From positions 3,661-42,174 of the forward strand of contig JAPLDR010000097.1 in assembly GCA_026391655.1 (NCBI GenBank): a DNA stretch of 38,514 nucleotides, written 5' to 3'. This document shows positions 8,397-16,285 of this stretch, piece by piece. The stretch is from Bacteroidia bacterium (lineage in GTDB: Bacteria > Bacteroidota > Bacteroidia > Bacteroidales > Prolixibacteraceae). The position numbers and the translations under genes were made by a program. The notes under the pieces are model-generated. The model did no database searches. It saw nothing but the letters and a program-made list of their open reading frames with translations, and was not told the origin of the DNA. Positions within the stretch are counted from its first letter, which is position 1. Every line of letters begins with the position of its first letter.

Positions 8397-8431
8397 AAAA
8401 GGCTGAAATCGAGTGATTTCAGCCTTTTTTT
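8397..8431 (+). terminator. Perfect terminator after the tRNA-Asn-like mosaic
   Basis: Arms 8397-8410 and 8415-8428 are perfectly complementary around a GAGT loop and are followed by a run of T. This is a stronger hairpin than the one behind the true tRNA-Asn gene and shares its first ten bases. It could also end transcripts from the adenosine kinase gene. Confidence 0.85.
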
Positions 8432-8482
8432 GTTTTATCCTCTCCGAACATCGCCGGGATTGGTCAAAACACGAATTCAATA

Positions 8483-9406
8483 TTAATGACCCTCCTTGTC
8501 CATTAAAAGCTTTTTCACAACATCATCATAATAGGGTTTTTCTTTCAGGCTTGAATGAGAACCAGGGAAATAGAGAATATCCACTTCGATAAAATTGGGA
8601 AAGTCGAAATCACGCATCACTACTGCACAACGCATATCATTGGAAAGACGCGTATTGTCAATCATCGGAAATTGAAAATAATCTATCGTGAATTCCTGTG
8701 TAACCATGTTTATAAACTTATCGTTGATAGAGGTTTCAATATCCAGCCTCACGTTAACAGTTTTTTCATCCACATTAAATCCCGTGGCTTTTAGAAATAC
8801 GACTCTTTTATAAACACTATTTGTGTTTCCAGCTTTGATTGTATCATTAAACACCTTAGAATCTTTCCAATCTATGGCAAAATCCTGAGATAGGCCTGGT
8901 TTATACTTGATCGAATCGCCCGGAAAAGTAATAAACATCGTCTCACTGGCTGCTGCGCCTTCGAGGCTCGAAATTTGCTTTGAAATAACATCGCCTGCCA
9001 TTTTATACAACCGCTTCCGGTATTCTGTTTTGAGCAGGACGTTTTTTTCAGCGGCGATTTGCCTGTCCATGTAAACAAAAAGGGGCATCAGGTTCAGCGA
9101 CTCATGGAAATTATAAGCCAGCAGTTCGAGTTGCAGGATATTTTCATCTAATGAATGCGAATCTTTGAGGATAGTACCAAGAATCGAGTTGAACATATCT
9201 TTCCTGAGGGCGCTTTCTGACTGTTCCCGACTGCTCATTAATTGAGTATAGAGACTTATTTTGGCTTCATTGTTCTGTTTGTTATTCAGATAAGAAGAAC
9301 CATAATAGCTTACTAATGCTATTGTCAGCGCGGTAATCAGACCACCAATGGGACGCAAAATAATTTCTATTTTGTCCCATAAATCCCGCTTTTCTTTTTT
9401 TTTCAT
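8483..9406 (-). CDS. Membrane-anchored protein of unknown function
   Basis: Not recognised. The product (307 residues from the ATG at 9406) has a charged N-terminus (MKKKEKRDLWDK), one transmembrane helix (about IGGLITALTIALVSYYG), a coiled-coil-like helical stretch (NNKQNNEAKISLYTQLMSSREQSESALRKD region), and a C-terminal mixed alpha/beta domain with FINMVTQEFTIDYFQFP. The chosen ATG overlaps the stop of the upstream gene as TAATG, suggesting translational coupling; an alternative ATG at 9427 would add seven residues. It is probably an inner-membrane protein with a periplasmic C-terminal domain working with the small secreted protein encoded upstream. Confidence 0.65.
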   Translation of the reverse strand: MKKKEKRDLWDKIEIILRPIGGLITALTIALVSYYGSSYLNNKQNNEAKISLYTQLMSSREQSESALRKDMFNSILGTILKDSHSLDENILQLELLAYNFHESLNLMPLFVYMDRQIAAEKNVLLKTEYRKRLYKMAGDVISKQISSLEGAAASETMFITFPGDSIKYKPGLSQDFAIDWKDSKVFNDTIKAGNTNSVYKRVVFLKATGFNVDEKTVNVRLDIETSINDKFINMVTQEFTIDYFQFPMIDNTRLSNDMRCAVVMRDFDFPNFIEVDILYFPGSHSSLKEKPYYDDVVKKLLMDKEGH

Positions 9407-9735
9407 TAAATGCTCTTCAGTATCCATTTGTCACCGGCTTTATTCATCAATAAATTGTAACGAGTTGACTTATTCGATGAAAAAACATCAAAACTTGCGT
9501 CCTTGTATCCGGCAACTTCAAGTTTAAATTTCCCTACTTCATTTAATGTTACCGTAAAGTAGCCGTTTGCATCAGTTGTAGCGGAGGCCATTACTTTGTC
9601 ATTTTGCATTATACGTACAACCTGATTAGTCAATGGCTTTCCATCATCACCTTTTATTGTTCCATAAATTTCTCCTGCATTTGATAGAAATGGGACGAAC
9701 AATAAGATTAAAATAAGTACTGTTGTTGTTTTCAT
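9406..9735 (-). CDS. Small secreted carboxypeptidase-regulatory-like (CarboxypepD_reg) domain protein
   Basis: A 109-residue exported protein: signal peptide ILILLFVPFLSNA, then a beta-sandwich repeat of the carboxypeptidase regulatory-like type, GTIKGDDGKPLTNQVVRIMQND..ASATTDANGYFTVTLNEVGKFKLEVAGYKDA. The G-x-V/I-D-G-x-P-L and T-D-x-x-G-x-F/Y signatures are clear. In Bacteroidota such domains usually cap surface proteins; a stand-alone copy is small but not rare. It is translationally coupled to the membrane protein gene downstream (TAATG), so the two probably form an envelope module of unknown role. Confidence 0.8.
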   Translation of the reverse strand: MKTTTVLILILLFVPFLSNAGEIYGTIKGDDGKPLTNQVVRIMQNDKVMASATTDANGYFTVTLNEVGKFKLEVAGYKDASFDVFSSNKSTRYNLLMNKAGDKWILKSI

Positions 9736-9806
9736 AAAGCCTTTATTTTTTAAAGTTTAACTTACTAGTTTTTAATTGAAGAGTCCACTCTGAATAGTCT
9801 TCTTCT

Positions 9807-9890
9807 GCCACAAAGTCACAAAGCTCCACTAAGATTATAACACTGATATTTAAAACTTTGTGTAACTTGGTGCCTTGGTGTCTTTGTGGC
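9807..9890. repeat. CACAAAG-type intergenic inverted repeat, copy 1
   Basis: GCCACAAAG (9807-9815) and CTTTGTGGC (9882-9890) bound a segment built of further CACAAAG-like units and their complements, giving a long imperfect hairpin. Related elements are at 27702-27784 and 29758-29862. The rest of the 376-bp gap 9736-10111 shows only AT-rich sequence and no gene. Confidence 0.7.
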
Positions 9891-10111
9891 ATTTTTGATT
9901 TTTTGATTTTTTTGACTTTTCGGAACAGACTCAATTGAAATATAACAAACATAAGCTAAAAAATGGAATAATCCAATAAATTCCAGATTATTCTGATGTA
10001 TAATTCAGCAATACAAAACTCAAAACCAGATACGATAACTTAAACCTGATATTCTTCAGTAAGAACCTGAAAAGTTTAATCTATATTTCGCACTTTAAAA
10101 ATATCTGAAAA

Positions 10112-11365
10112 ATGAACAAAATATTATTAACCATCGGTTTGTTTGCCGTGCTGACTTTAACCAGCCTGGCCCAAAATGTAAGCAAAGGCAAAATAATTAC
10201 TGAAGTTAAAGGTAAAGGTTTTTACATCGAATCGATCCTGAAGGATGTGACTGCCGTTGAAGAAAAACAGGCAGAAAAAGAACCTTATAAACGTTTTGTG
10301 ATGGACCAGTCGGGCATGGATTTGCCTAACAATCAGGCTTTGTACAAAACAGTGTGGAGCAATCCAACCCAGTCGCAGGGAAATGCCGGAACTTGCTGGA
10401 GTTTTTCAACTACCTCCTTCTACGAATCGGAAGTGCTGCGCCAGCAAAACAAAAAAGTAGAAATCTCTGAAATTTATCCTGCATATTGTGAATACATCGA
10501 AAAAGCGCGCCGGTTTATTGAAAAGAGAGGTAACTCAGTGTTTTCAGAAGGATCAGAAGGCAATGCACTGGCCCGCATCATGAAAATGTATGGCGCTGTT
10601 CCTGATGAAGCCTTCACGGGATTAATCGATGGACGAAAATTTCACAGTCATGCCAAAATGGTGCAAGAAATGACCGCCTTCCTGAATTCAATGAAAACTT
10701 CGAATGCCTGGAATATTGAATATGGTTTGGAAACCATCAAATCGATTATGAACCATTATATTGGCGTTCCGCCAACCGAATTTCTGGTTGATGGCAAAAC
10801 TTTTACGCCGCAAACTTATCTGAAAGACTACCTGAAAATCAATCCGGATGATTATGTTGAAATCCTTTCGTACAAACAGGAACCTTACTGGCAGCAGGTT
10901 GAATACAAGGTGACAGACAACTGGTGGCACAATAAAGATTACTACAATGTTCCGCTCGATGATTTTATGGATGCACTCAAAAAAGCCATTAAAAGCGGAT
11001 ATACGATGAGTATTGGAGGTGATGTGTCTGAATCGGGTTTCAGCCGCGAAACCAACTGTGCTTTGATTCCTGATTACGACATTCCTTCAGCATATATCAA
11101 TGAAGATGCACGTCAATTCAGATTTTCCAACGAAACAACCACCGACGATCATGGAATGCAACTGATTGGCTACCTTGAAAATTATAAAGGTTCCGGCAAA
11201 GATTGGTTCCTGATTAAGGATTCAAGTTCCGGATCAAGAAATGTGGGTTCAGACAATCCCAATTTCGGATATTATTTCTTTCACGAAGATTACATCAAAT
11301 TGAAAATGATGGGCTTTACGGTTCACAAGGATGCCGTAAAAGATTTGCTAAAGAAATTTAAATAG
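10112..11365 (+). CDS. Secreted C1-family cysteine peptidase (PepC/bleomycin-hydrolase-like)
   Basis: A 417-residue exported papain-like peptidase related to bacterial aminopeptidase C and bleomycin hydrolase. After a signal peptide (TIGLFAVLTLTSLAQ) comes the oxyanion Gln and nucleophile in QGNAGTCWSFSTTSF (Gln89, Cys95), and the His motif TTDDHGMQLIGY (His347). The third catalytic position, normally Asn before Ser-Trp-Gly, reads FLIKDSSSGS here (Asp370), a change that may be shared by this Bacteroidota branch. The C-terminus FTVHKDAVKDLLKKF is typical of the branch. It probably degrades peptides in the periplasm. It stands alone between a repeat-filled gap and thpR. Confidence 0.88.
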   Translation: MNKILLTIGLFAVLTLTSLAQNVSKGKIITEVKGKGFYIESILKDVTAVEEKQAEKEPYKRFVMDQSGMDLPNNQALYKTVWSNPTQSQGNAGTCWSFSTTSFYESEVLRQQNKKVEISEIYPAYCEYIEKARRFIEKRGNSVFSEGSEGNALARIMKMYGAVPDEAFTGLIDGRKFHSHAKMVQEMTAFLNSMKTSNAWNIEYGLETIKSIMNHYIGVPPTEFLVDGKTFTPQTYLKDYLKINPDDYVEILSYKQEPYWQQVEYKVTDNWWHNKDYYNVPLDDFMDALKKAIKSGYTMSIGGDVSESGFSRETNCALIPDYDIPSAYINEDARQFRFSNETTTDDHGMQLIGYLENYKGSGKDWFLIKDSSSGSRNVGSDNPNFGYYFFHEDYIKLKMMGFTVHKDAVKDLLKKFK

Positions 11366-11409
11366 TTTGCAGATTGTCCCAAAAGTCAAAGAACAATGAA
11401 AACGATTAA

Positions 11410-11432
11410 TTTTACCTTCTGGTTAGGTAAAA
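11410..11432. repeat. Short perfect palindrome between the peptidase gene and thpR
   Basis: TTTTACCT (11410-11417) and AGGTAAAA (11425-11432) form an 8-bp stem with a 7-nt loop ten bases before the thpR ATG. No T-run follows, so it is not a standard terminator; an operator or an RNA hairpin affecting thpR translation is possible. Confidence 0.4.
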
Positions 11433-11441
11433 TCAAATTAC

Positions 11442-12026
11442 ATGGTTGTGAAAAGGATTTTTCTGGCTTTGCCCCTCGAACCGGTTGGGCCAGTCATTGA
11501 AAAAATTAAACAGTTGCAGAAACTGCTTCATGATTACAGCATTAAATGGGTTAGTATAGAAAATTTTCATCTGACGCTTTTCTTTTTCGGTGAAATACCT
11601 GTGCAACAAATACCTGTGATTAAAGAGCTTTTGGGTTCGTCCTTTAAAAATTCATCGGCTTTTACGTTTTCACTCACCGGGCCAGGCATTTTTAAGAAGG
11701 GGAAAGAACCCCGGGTATTGTGGTTTGGCATTAAAGCCACTGATCAACTGTTTGAAATAAAAAAAGATATAGACAAAGCCGTGGCGACTTTAGGTTTTAT
11801 TCCGGATAATATAGTCTTTCGCCCACATGTGACACTTGGGCGTTTCTTGCCGCGCCAGGAGGTCTCATCTGTTCTGGATAATGCCTTGAAAGACGAGCAA
11901 CTTAGGGAGCCATTCTTGTATTCTGCGTCAAAACTAATCCTTTTTGAAAGCAAACTGTTTCCAACAGGGCCCCAATACTATCCGGTTGAAGTTTTTCCGT
12001 TAATGACAAGTTCTAAGTCATACTAA
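11442..12026 (+). CDS. thpR: RNA 2',3'-cyclic phosphodiesterase (2H family)
   Basis: A 194-residue cytoplasmic 2H phosphoesterase (LigT/ThpR type) that opens 2',3'-cyclic phosphate ends of RNA. Both H-x-T-x catalytic motifs are present: HLTLFFFGE (His43) and HVTLGRF (His129). The N-terminal KRIFLALPL and the WVSIENFHLTL context are characteristic. Full length for the family. It lies 76 bp after the peptidase gene on the same strand, separated by a small palindrome. Confidence 0.9.
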   Translation: MVVKRIFLALPLEPVGPVIEKIKQLQKLLHDYSIKWVSIENFHLTLFFFGEIPVQQIPVIKELLGSSFKNSSAFTFSLTGPGIFKKGKEPRVLWFGIKATDQLFEIKKDIDKAVATLGFIPDNIVFRPHVTLGRFLPRQEVSSVLDNALKDEQLREPFLYSASKLILFESKLFPTGPQYYPVEVFPLMTSSKSY

Positions 12027-12257
12027 CTCCCGATATCCAGAAACAACTTACCGGGCAGAACTACCCTGTCAATTCTTCAAAATATAGAATATTCGCTTCA
12101 TAGAATCCATTTTTAAAATAGTCATTAGCGGATATCCAATAAAATCATAAAAAAAGCTCAAAAAAGATTTTAGATCGTATTGCATTCAATATTGAAATAA
12201 TTTATTTATTAGTTTTGGCAAAGATGTGATTTAACCGAAGATAAAAAACTTTGCGAA

Positions 12258-13541
12258 ATGAGCCTACTTAAAGATCTCCCCGAACTTGTAAGTGCCAACA
12301 TCATCTCAAACGACACTGCACAACAAATTACTGAGTTTTACAAACAGAAACAGGTCCCTTCTCCCAACAAACAATTACTTATTTTCGGCATTTTAGGAGC
12401 ATTGCTGGTTGGAATTGGTCTGATGTTTATCATTGCCAATCAGTGGGATGAACTATCTGATGTTGTCAAAACTATTTGCGCTTTTCTTCTCCTTATTATT
12501 CCACAATTTTTGTGCGGCTATGTCCTTCTAAAGAAACAGGATAAAGTAGTCTGGAGAGAGAGCACGGCACTCCTGTTGTTTTTTGCAGTTGGAGCCAATA
12601 TTTCCCTGATCAGCCAGATATATCATATCAACGGTGACGCGAGCTCTTTTCTTCTGACATGGATGATCCTGACAGTGCCCTTGATATACCTGCTTAACTC
12701 TTCAGCCGTCTCTCTGGCATACTTTTTTGGAATAATATTTTACTGCTTTTCAGCCAGATTTGATCCAACAATTCCGGCAGGAGAATATATCTACTGGCTT
12801 CTTTTTGTTTTGCCGTTGCCCCGTTATTATCAGTTATTTAATAAATCTCCTGAAAATCTGCTATTTATTTTGCATCACTGGATGATCCCTTATGTACTCA
12901 CGCAGACCCTGAGTACACTCGCTCATGGGTCAAAAATGCTGATGTACCCTGCGTTCATTTTTATGTTTGGACTCTTTTATTTTATTGGGAATAACCCTTT
13001 CTTTCGGAACCGATCTCTCATTCAAAACGGATATCGTGTATTTGGTTTTGCAGGTACAGTCGTTGCTTTACTGGTGATGACATTTAAATACAGCTGGAAG
13101 GGTCTTGCGGACCAACATTTTAATAATCTGATAGTAGCACCCGAATTTATTGCCTGCGTGATTTTATTTCTGCTGGCATCAATCCTATTATACCGGCAAA
13201 ACAAAAGCAAAAAATTGACCGACTGGAAGTTGATTGATGTAGTCTACCTCTTGTTTCTGCTCATTTTTATTTTGGGAATCCGGTTTACCTCGCTGTCGGT
13301 TATTCTGGTTAACCTGCTGGTTTTTGTATTGGGGATTTTGCTGCTCAGAGACGGCTCAAAACAGAGTCACCTGGGAATTTTAAACATAGGAATGTTCATT
13401 ATTGCACTACTGGCAATTTGCCGGTCATTTGATTCTGATTTAACCTTTGTCGTCAAAGGCACCATGTTTGTGCTGGTCGGCCTGGGATTTTTTGTTGCTA
13501 ACTGGTTGATGATCAAAAAAAGAAAAGAAAATGAACTCTAA
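12258..13541 (+). CDS. DUF2157 multi-spanning membrane protein
   Basis: A 427-residue integral membrane protein. The cytoplasmic N-terminus (MSLLKDLPELVSANIISNDTAQQITEFYKQKQ) and the first helices (LLIFGILGALLVGIGLMFIIANQWDELS) carry the DUF2157 signature; I count about 11-12 hydrophobic segments. The gene overlaps the next one by 11 bp. In many bacteria a DUF2157 gene is followed by a GDYXXLXY-domain gene, as here, so the pair probably forms a membrane complex. Its function is not established. Confidence 0.85.
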   Translation: MSLLKDLPELVSANIISNDTAQQITEFYKQKQVPSPNKQLLIFGILGALLVGIGLMFIIANQWDELSDVVKTICAFLLLIIPQFLCGYVLLKKQDKVVWRESTALLLFFAVGANISLISQIYHINGDASSFLLTWMILTVPLIYLLNSSAVSLAYFFGIIFYCFSARFDPTIPAGEYIYWLLFVLPLPRYYQLFNKSPENLLFILHHWMIPYVLTQTLSTLAHGSKMLMYPAFIFMFGLFYFIGNNPFFRNRSLIQNGYRVFGFAGTVVALLVMTFKYSWKGLADQHFNNLIVAPEFIACVILFLLASILLYRQNKSKKLTDWKLIDVVYLLFLLIFILGIRFTSLSVILVNLLVFVLGILLLRDGSKQSHLGILNIGMFIIALLAICRSFDSDLTFVVKGTMFVLVGLGFFVANWLMIKKRKENEL

Positions 13542-14124
13542 AAAACTGTTATTGACCGCTTTTATTCTTGTTGCCCTGGCGCAGCTGTTTGTTCCCTGGC
13601 AGATGATTAGCAAACAAGCCGGGATTGCTGAAACTGGTACAGAATTTAAATTTAAAACAGAGTTTAAAATTAACAGGGCGAATAACCGCGCCGGTTCTTC
13701 CCTCGGGGGAAAGTATATCTGGTTACAGTTCGCAGAGAACCATATAAAAATAGCTGATAAAAAAGAGTGGGAAGAAAATCAGAGCGCTTACGTATTATTT
13801 AGTATGGATAGTGCAGGGTTTGCAAAAATTAAATCGGTCACTAAAGACAAACCAATCAACAGCAGTGACTGGGTGAGAGCCAGGACAATGATATACTGGA
13901 AAGATTCCACTTCTCTCCAATTAATCTATCCCTTTAACAACTACTATATTGAAGATACAAATCCTAAAGATATTGACGCGATTATTAACAAGGAACTCAA
14001 TGATTCGTTGAAAATTAATTATTTGAAAGTCAGAATTAAAGAAAATCAGTTCATAATCAAGGATCTGTTGATTGATGGTGTACCTTTTAAGGAGAAAGTC
14101 CGAAATTCTAAAAAAAATCATTGA
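13531..14124 (+). CDS. GDYXXLXY-type membrane-anchored protein
   Basis: A 197-residue protein with one N-terminal hydrophobic helix (LLLTAFILVALAQLFVPW) and an extracytoplasmic domain. The family motif G-D-Y-x-x-L-x-Y appears as GKYIWLQF around residue 59, with Lys in place of Asp and Phe for the last Tyr, so it is a variant. Its start lies inside the DUF2157 gene, implying coupled translation. Its stop is one base away from the convergent tyrS stop. Function unknown; partner role inferred. Confidence 0.75.
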   Translation: MNSKKLLLTAFILVALAQLFVPWQMISKQAGIAETGTEFKFKTEFKINRANNRAGSSLGGKYIWLQFAENHIKIADKKEWEENQSAYVLFSMDSAGFAKIKSVTKDKPINSSDWVRARTMIYWKDSTSLQLIYPFNNYYIEDTNPKDIDAIINKELNDSLKINYLKVRIKENQFIIKDLLIDGVPFKEKVRNSKKNH

Positions 14125-14125
14125 A

Positions 14126-15367
14126 CTATCCGGCAATCAGAAGAAAATAGTTCTTCTTCCCTTTTTGTACCAAAAGGTATTTACCACCTATTAGTTTTGA
14201 AGGAGTAACTATTTCGTCAGGACCTTCAACTTTCACCTTGTTTACTGCCACACCACCGCCTGCAATCGTCCGGCGCGCTTCCCCTTTTGACGGGAAAACT
14301 GTTGTTTTTTCGGTCAGCAAATCGATGATATTTATTCCTGTCTCCAATTCAGATTTGGCGATTTCGAATTGTGGAACACCTTCAAATACAGATAGAAAGG
14401 TAGCTTCGTCAAGTTTGCGCAAGGTTTCTTCAGTCCCTTTTCCAAAAAGAATTTCCGAAGCCTCTACGGCTAAATTGTGATCGGCCTCTGAGTGAACCAT
14501 ACAGGTAACTTCTTTGGCGAGTACCTTTTGAAGCTGACGCAGATGAGGCGCCAGTTGATGCTCTTCAATCAACTGATTTATTGTTTCTTTTGATAAAACA
14601 GTGAAAATTTTAATGTATTTTTCAGCATCAGCATCCGAAGTATTTAACCAAAACTGATAGAATTTATAAGGTGAAGTTCTCACCGGATCGAGCCATACAT
14701 TGCCCGATTCTGTTTTCCCAAATTTTGCGCCATCGGCTTTTTTAATCAGCGGACAAGTAAGTGCGAAAGCTTCGCCACCCGCTTTTCTGCGAATCAGCTC
14801 AGTTCCTGTGGTGATATTTCCCCACTGATCGGAACCTCCCATTTGTAATTTACAGTTCTTTGTTTCATAAAGGTGAAGAAAGTCGGTTCCCTGAACCAAC
14901 TGATAGGTAAACTCTGTAAAAGACATTCCAGCTTCACCGCTGTCGGGATCGAGCCGTTTTTTTACCGAATCCTTTGCCATCATATAGTTGACGGTGATGT
15001 GCTTGCCAATGTCACGAATAAAATCGAGGAAACTGAAATCCTTCATCCAGTCGTAGTTGTTGACCATCTCGGCGACTTTTGCCTCCTTTGTGTCGAAATC
15101 GAGGAATTTTGCGATCTGGACTTTCAGGCATTCCTGGTTGTGACGCAAAGTGCTTTCATCTAACAAATTGCGCTCAATGGGTTTGTGTCCGGCCAGCTGG
15201 AAATGCTTGAGCATCATCACGCCTACGAGGTGCCCGATATGCAATGAGTCGGCAGTCGGGTCAATACCCACATAGGCCGACGTAACCTCTCTTTTCAACT
15301 GTTCTTCCAATCCGGGCATCATATCATGGATCATACCTCTCCATGTCAGTTCTTCAACAAAATTCAT
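14126..15367 (-). CDS. tyrS: Tyrosyl-tRNA synthetase lacking an active-site segment
   Basis: A class Ic aminoacyl-tRNA synthetase that charges tRNA-Tyr. Visible are the HIGH motif (HIGHL, residues 43-47), [15 protein letters not shown], the KMSKS-equivalent KFGKT (from Lys215) and a C-terminal S4-like RNA-binding domain ([22 protein letters not shown]). Between AGHKPI (to Ile64) and ERNLLDE (from Glu65) the family normally has about 18 residues containing G-G-A-T-G-x-I-G-D-P-S; these are missing here, in frame, at about 15175/15176. The deleted loop carries the Asp that binds the tyrosine amino group. Length 413 against about 430 fits. It is either a defective copy or an assembly error. Confidence 0.93.
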   Translation of the reverse strand: MNFVEELTWRGMIHDMMPGLEEQLKREVTSAYVGIDPTADSLHIGHLVGVMMLKHFQLAGHKPIERNLLDESTLRHNQECLKVQIAKFLDFDTKEAKVAEMVNNYDWMKDFSFLDFIRDIGKHITVNYMMAKDSVKKRLDPDSGEAGMSFTEFTYQLVQGTDFLHLYETKNCKLQMGGSDQWGNITTGTELIRRKAGGEAFALTCPLIKKADGAKFGKTESGNVWLDPVRTSPYKFYQFWLNTSDADAEKYIKIFTVLSKETINQLIEEHQLAPHLRQLQKVLAKEVTCMVHSEADHNLAVEASEILFGKGTEETLRKLDEATFLSVFEGVPQFEIAKSELETGINIIDLLTEKTTVFPSKGEARRTIAGGGVAVNKVKVEGPDEIVTPSKLIGGKYLLVQKGKKNYFLLIAG

Positions 15368-15554
15368 TGTATATTGTAGTTAAATAATTATATTTCAAGT
15401 TATCAGCCAAATTCAAACGAATATTTTATTTCCTGCAAATATTCAATTCGCTGAGTATTATCAGACTGAAAATATTCGGGCAAAGATACAACTTCAGATT
15501 TAATCGAACTTTTTCTTTTGAATTTTTCAATTCCTGTAAACGAAAGAGCCGAAG

Positions 15555-15959
15555 TTATACAACAGAGTTAAATTCAGTTCCTATTCTGTGAATGCCTTCA
15601 ATGATTTTTATTCGTTGCGCCGGTCGGGGGTTTCTGTGACCGGTAGTATAATGACCTAATTGGCGTTCATTGATTCCAGTAATGCGGGCTAAAGCCGAAC
15701 GCGTTAGAATACCATCGAAATAATGAAGTAATGCCCGAATATTCAATTCAAATTCCAATTCGTAATCACCTTGTAATGAATCGGGTATTTCGTCTCTGTC
15801 GGCGTTCATAGCCTGCAGGTGCCAACCCAAAGATTCCGTATAAGCTTTTTTAACACCTTCCAATGTTTTGTGAGTAGCGACACAACCTGGTACTTCATTG
15901 CTGCCAGCTCCATAATTATCCAACCAACTTATTTGAACTTTAATTTTTTGCATATTCAT
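15555..15959 (-). CDS. hicB: HicB-like antitoxin with C-terminal helix-turn-helix
   Basis: A 134-residue antitoxin candidate, the second gene of a toxin-antitoxin pair. The N-terminal part (KIKVQISWLDNYGAGSNEVPGCVATHKTLEGVKKAYTES) is a HicB-type partial RNase-H-like fold with the GCVATHKTLEG segment typical of the family. The C-terminal part (LTRSALARITGINERQLGHYTTGHRNPRPAQ) is a helix-turn-helix that would bind the operon promoter. It starts 15 bp after the hicA stop. A palindrome overlapping the promoter (16195-16212) is the likely operator. Confidence 0.88.
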   Translation of the reverse strand: MNMQKIKVQISWLDNYGAGSNEVPGCVATHKTLEGVKKAYTESLGWHLQAMNADRDEIPDSLQGDYELEFELNIRALLHYFDGILTRSALARITGINERQLGHYTTGHRNPRPAQRIKIIEGIHRIGTEFNSVV

Positions 15960-15974
15960 ATATTTTTTTGGGGT

Positions 15975-16169
15975 TTATCGCCAACCCGCTTGTTTGAAAA
16001 TGATGTTTAAAATAAATTGCTCTAAAGTATCGCCAGGTCTACCATTTACCGTGACTTTTCCTTTTTTAGTTGGGTGCTTAAATTGTCGGTGACTTCCTTT
16101 TTGATTCTGTAAATACCATCCATCATCACCAAGCAGTTTCAAAATTTCAAAAACTTTTAGTTTTTTCAT
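15975..16169 (-). CDS. hicA: HicA-type mRNA interferase toxin
   Basis: A 64-residue toxin with a double-stranded-RNA-binding-like fold that in known HicAB systems cleaves mRNA. The sequence shows the family pattern: VFEILKLLGDDGWYL, then QKGSHRQFKHPTKKGKVTV with the catalytic His27 in GSHRQF, and the C-terminal IIFKQAGWR. Length is normal. It is the first gene of the hicA-hicB operon, in the classic toxin-first order. Confidence 0.9.
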   Translation of the reverse strand: MKKLKVFEILKLLGDDGWYLQNQKGSHRQFKHPTKKGKVTVNGRPGDTLEQFILNIIFKQAGWR

Positions 16170-16190
16170 CGGTGGTTAAGTTTGATTCTG

Positions 16191-16221
16191 CAAAGATAGT
16201 AGGAATACTATCAATTACAAT
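16191..16221 (-). promoter_or_regulatory. hicAB promoter with overlapping palindromic operator
   Basis: On the minus strand TATCTTTG (16191-16198) matches the -7 consensus and ATTG (16218-16221) lies 19 bp upstream as a near -33 element. A perfect inverted repeat, GATAGTA (16195-16201) and TACTATC (16206-16212) with a 4-bp spacer, overlaps the -7 box. Binding by the HicB helix-turn-helix there would block the promoter; this is inferred. Confidence 0.6.
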
Positions 16222-16285
16222 ATTTTTCTTCGATTATTTGAAAGAGTTTTAAATATGCTACTTTTAACTTTCAAATACAATTCAA

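Noticed and set aside
9743-9952. Open frame of 69 codons on the minus strand
   Set aside because: It is read through the CACAAAG-type inverted repeat and has no protein-like pattern.
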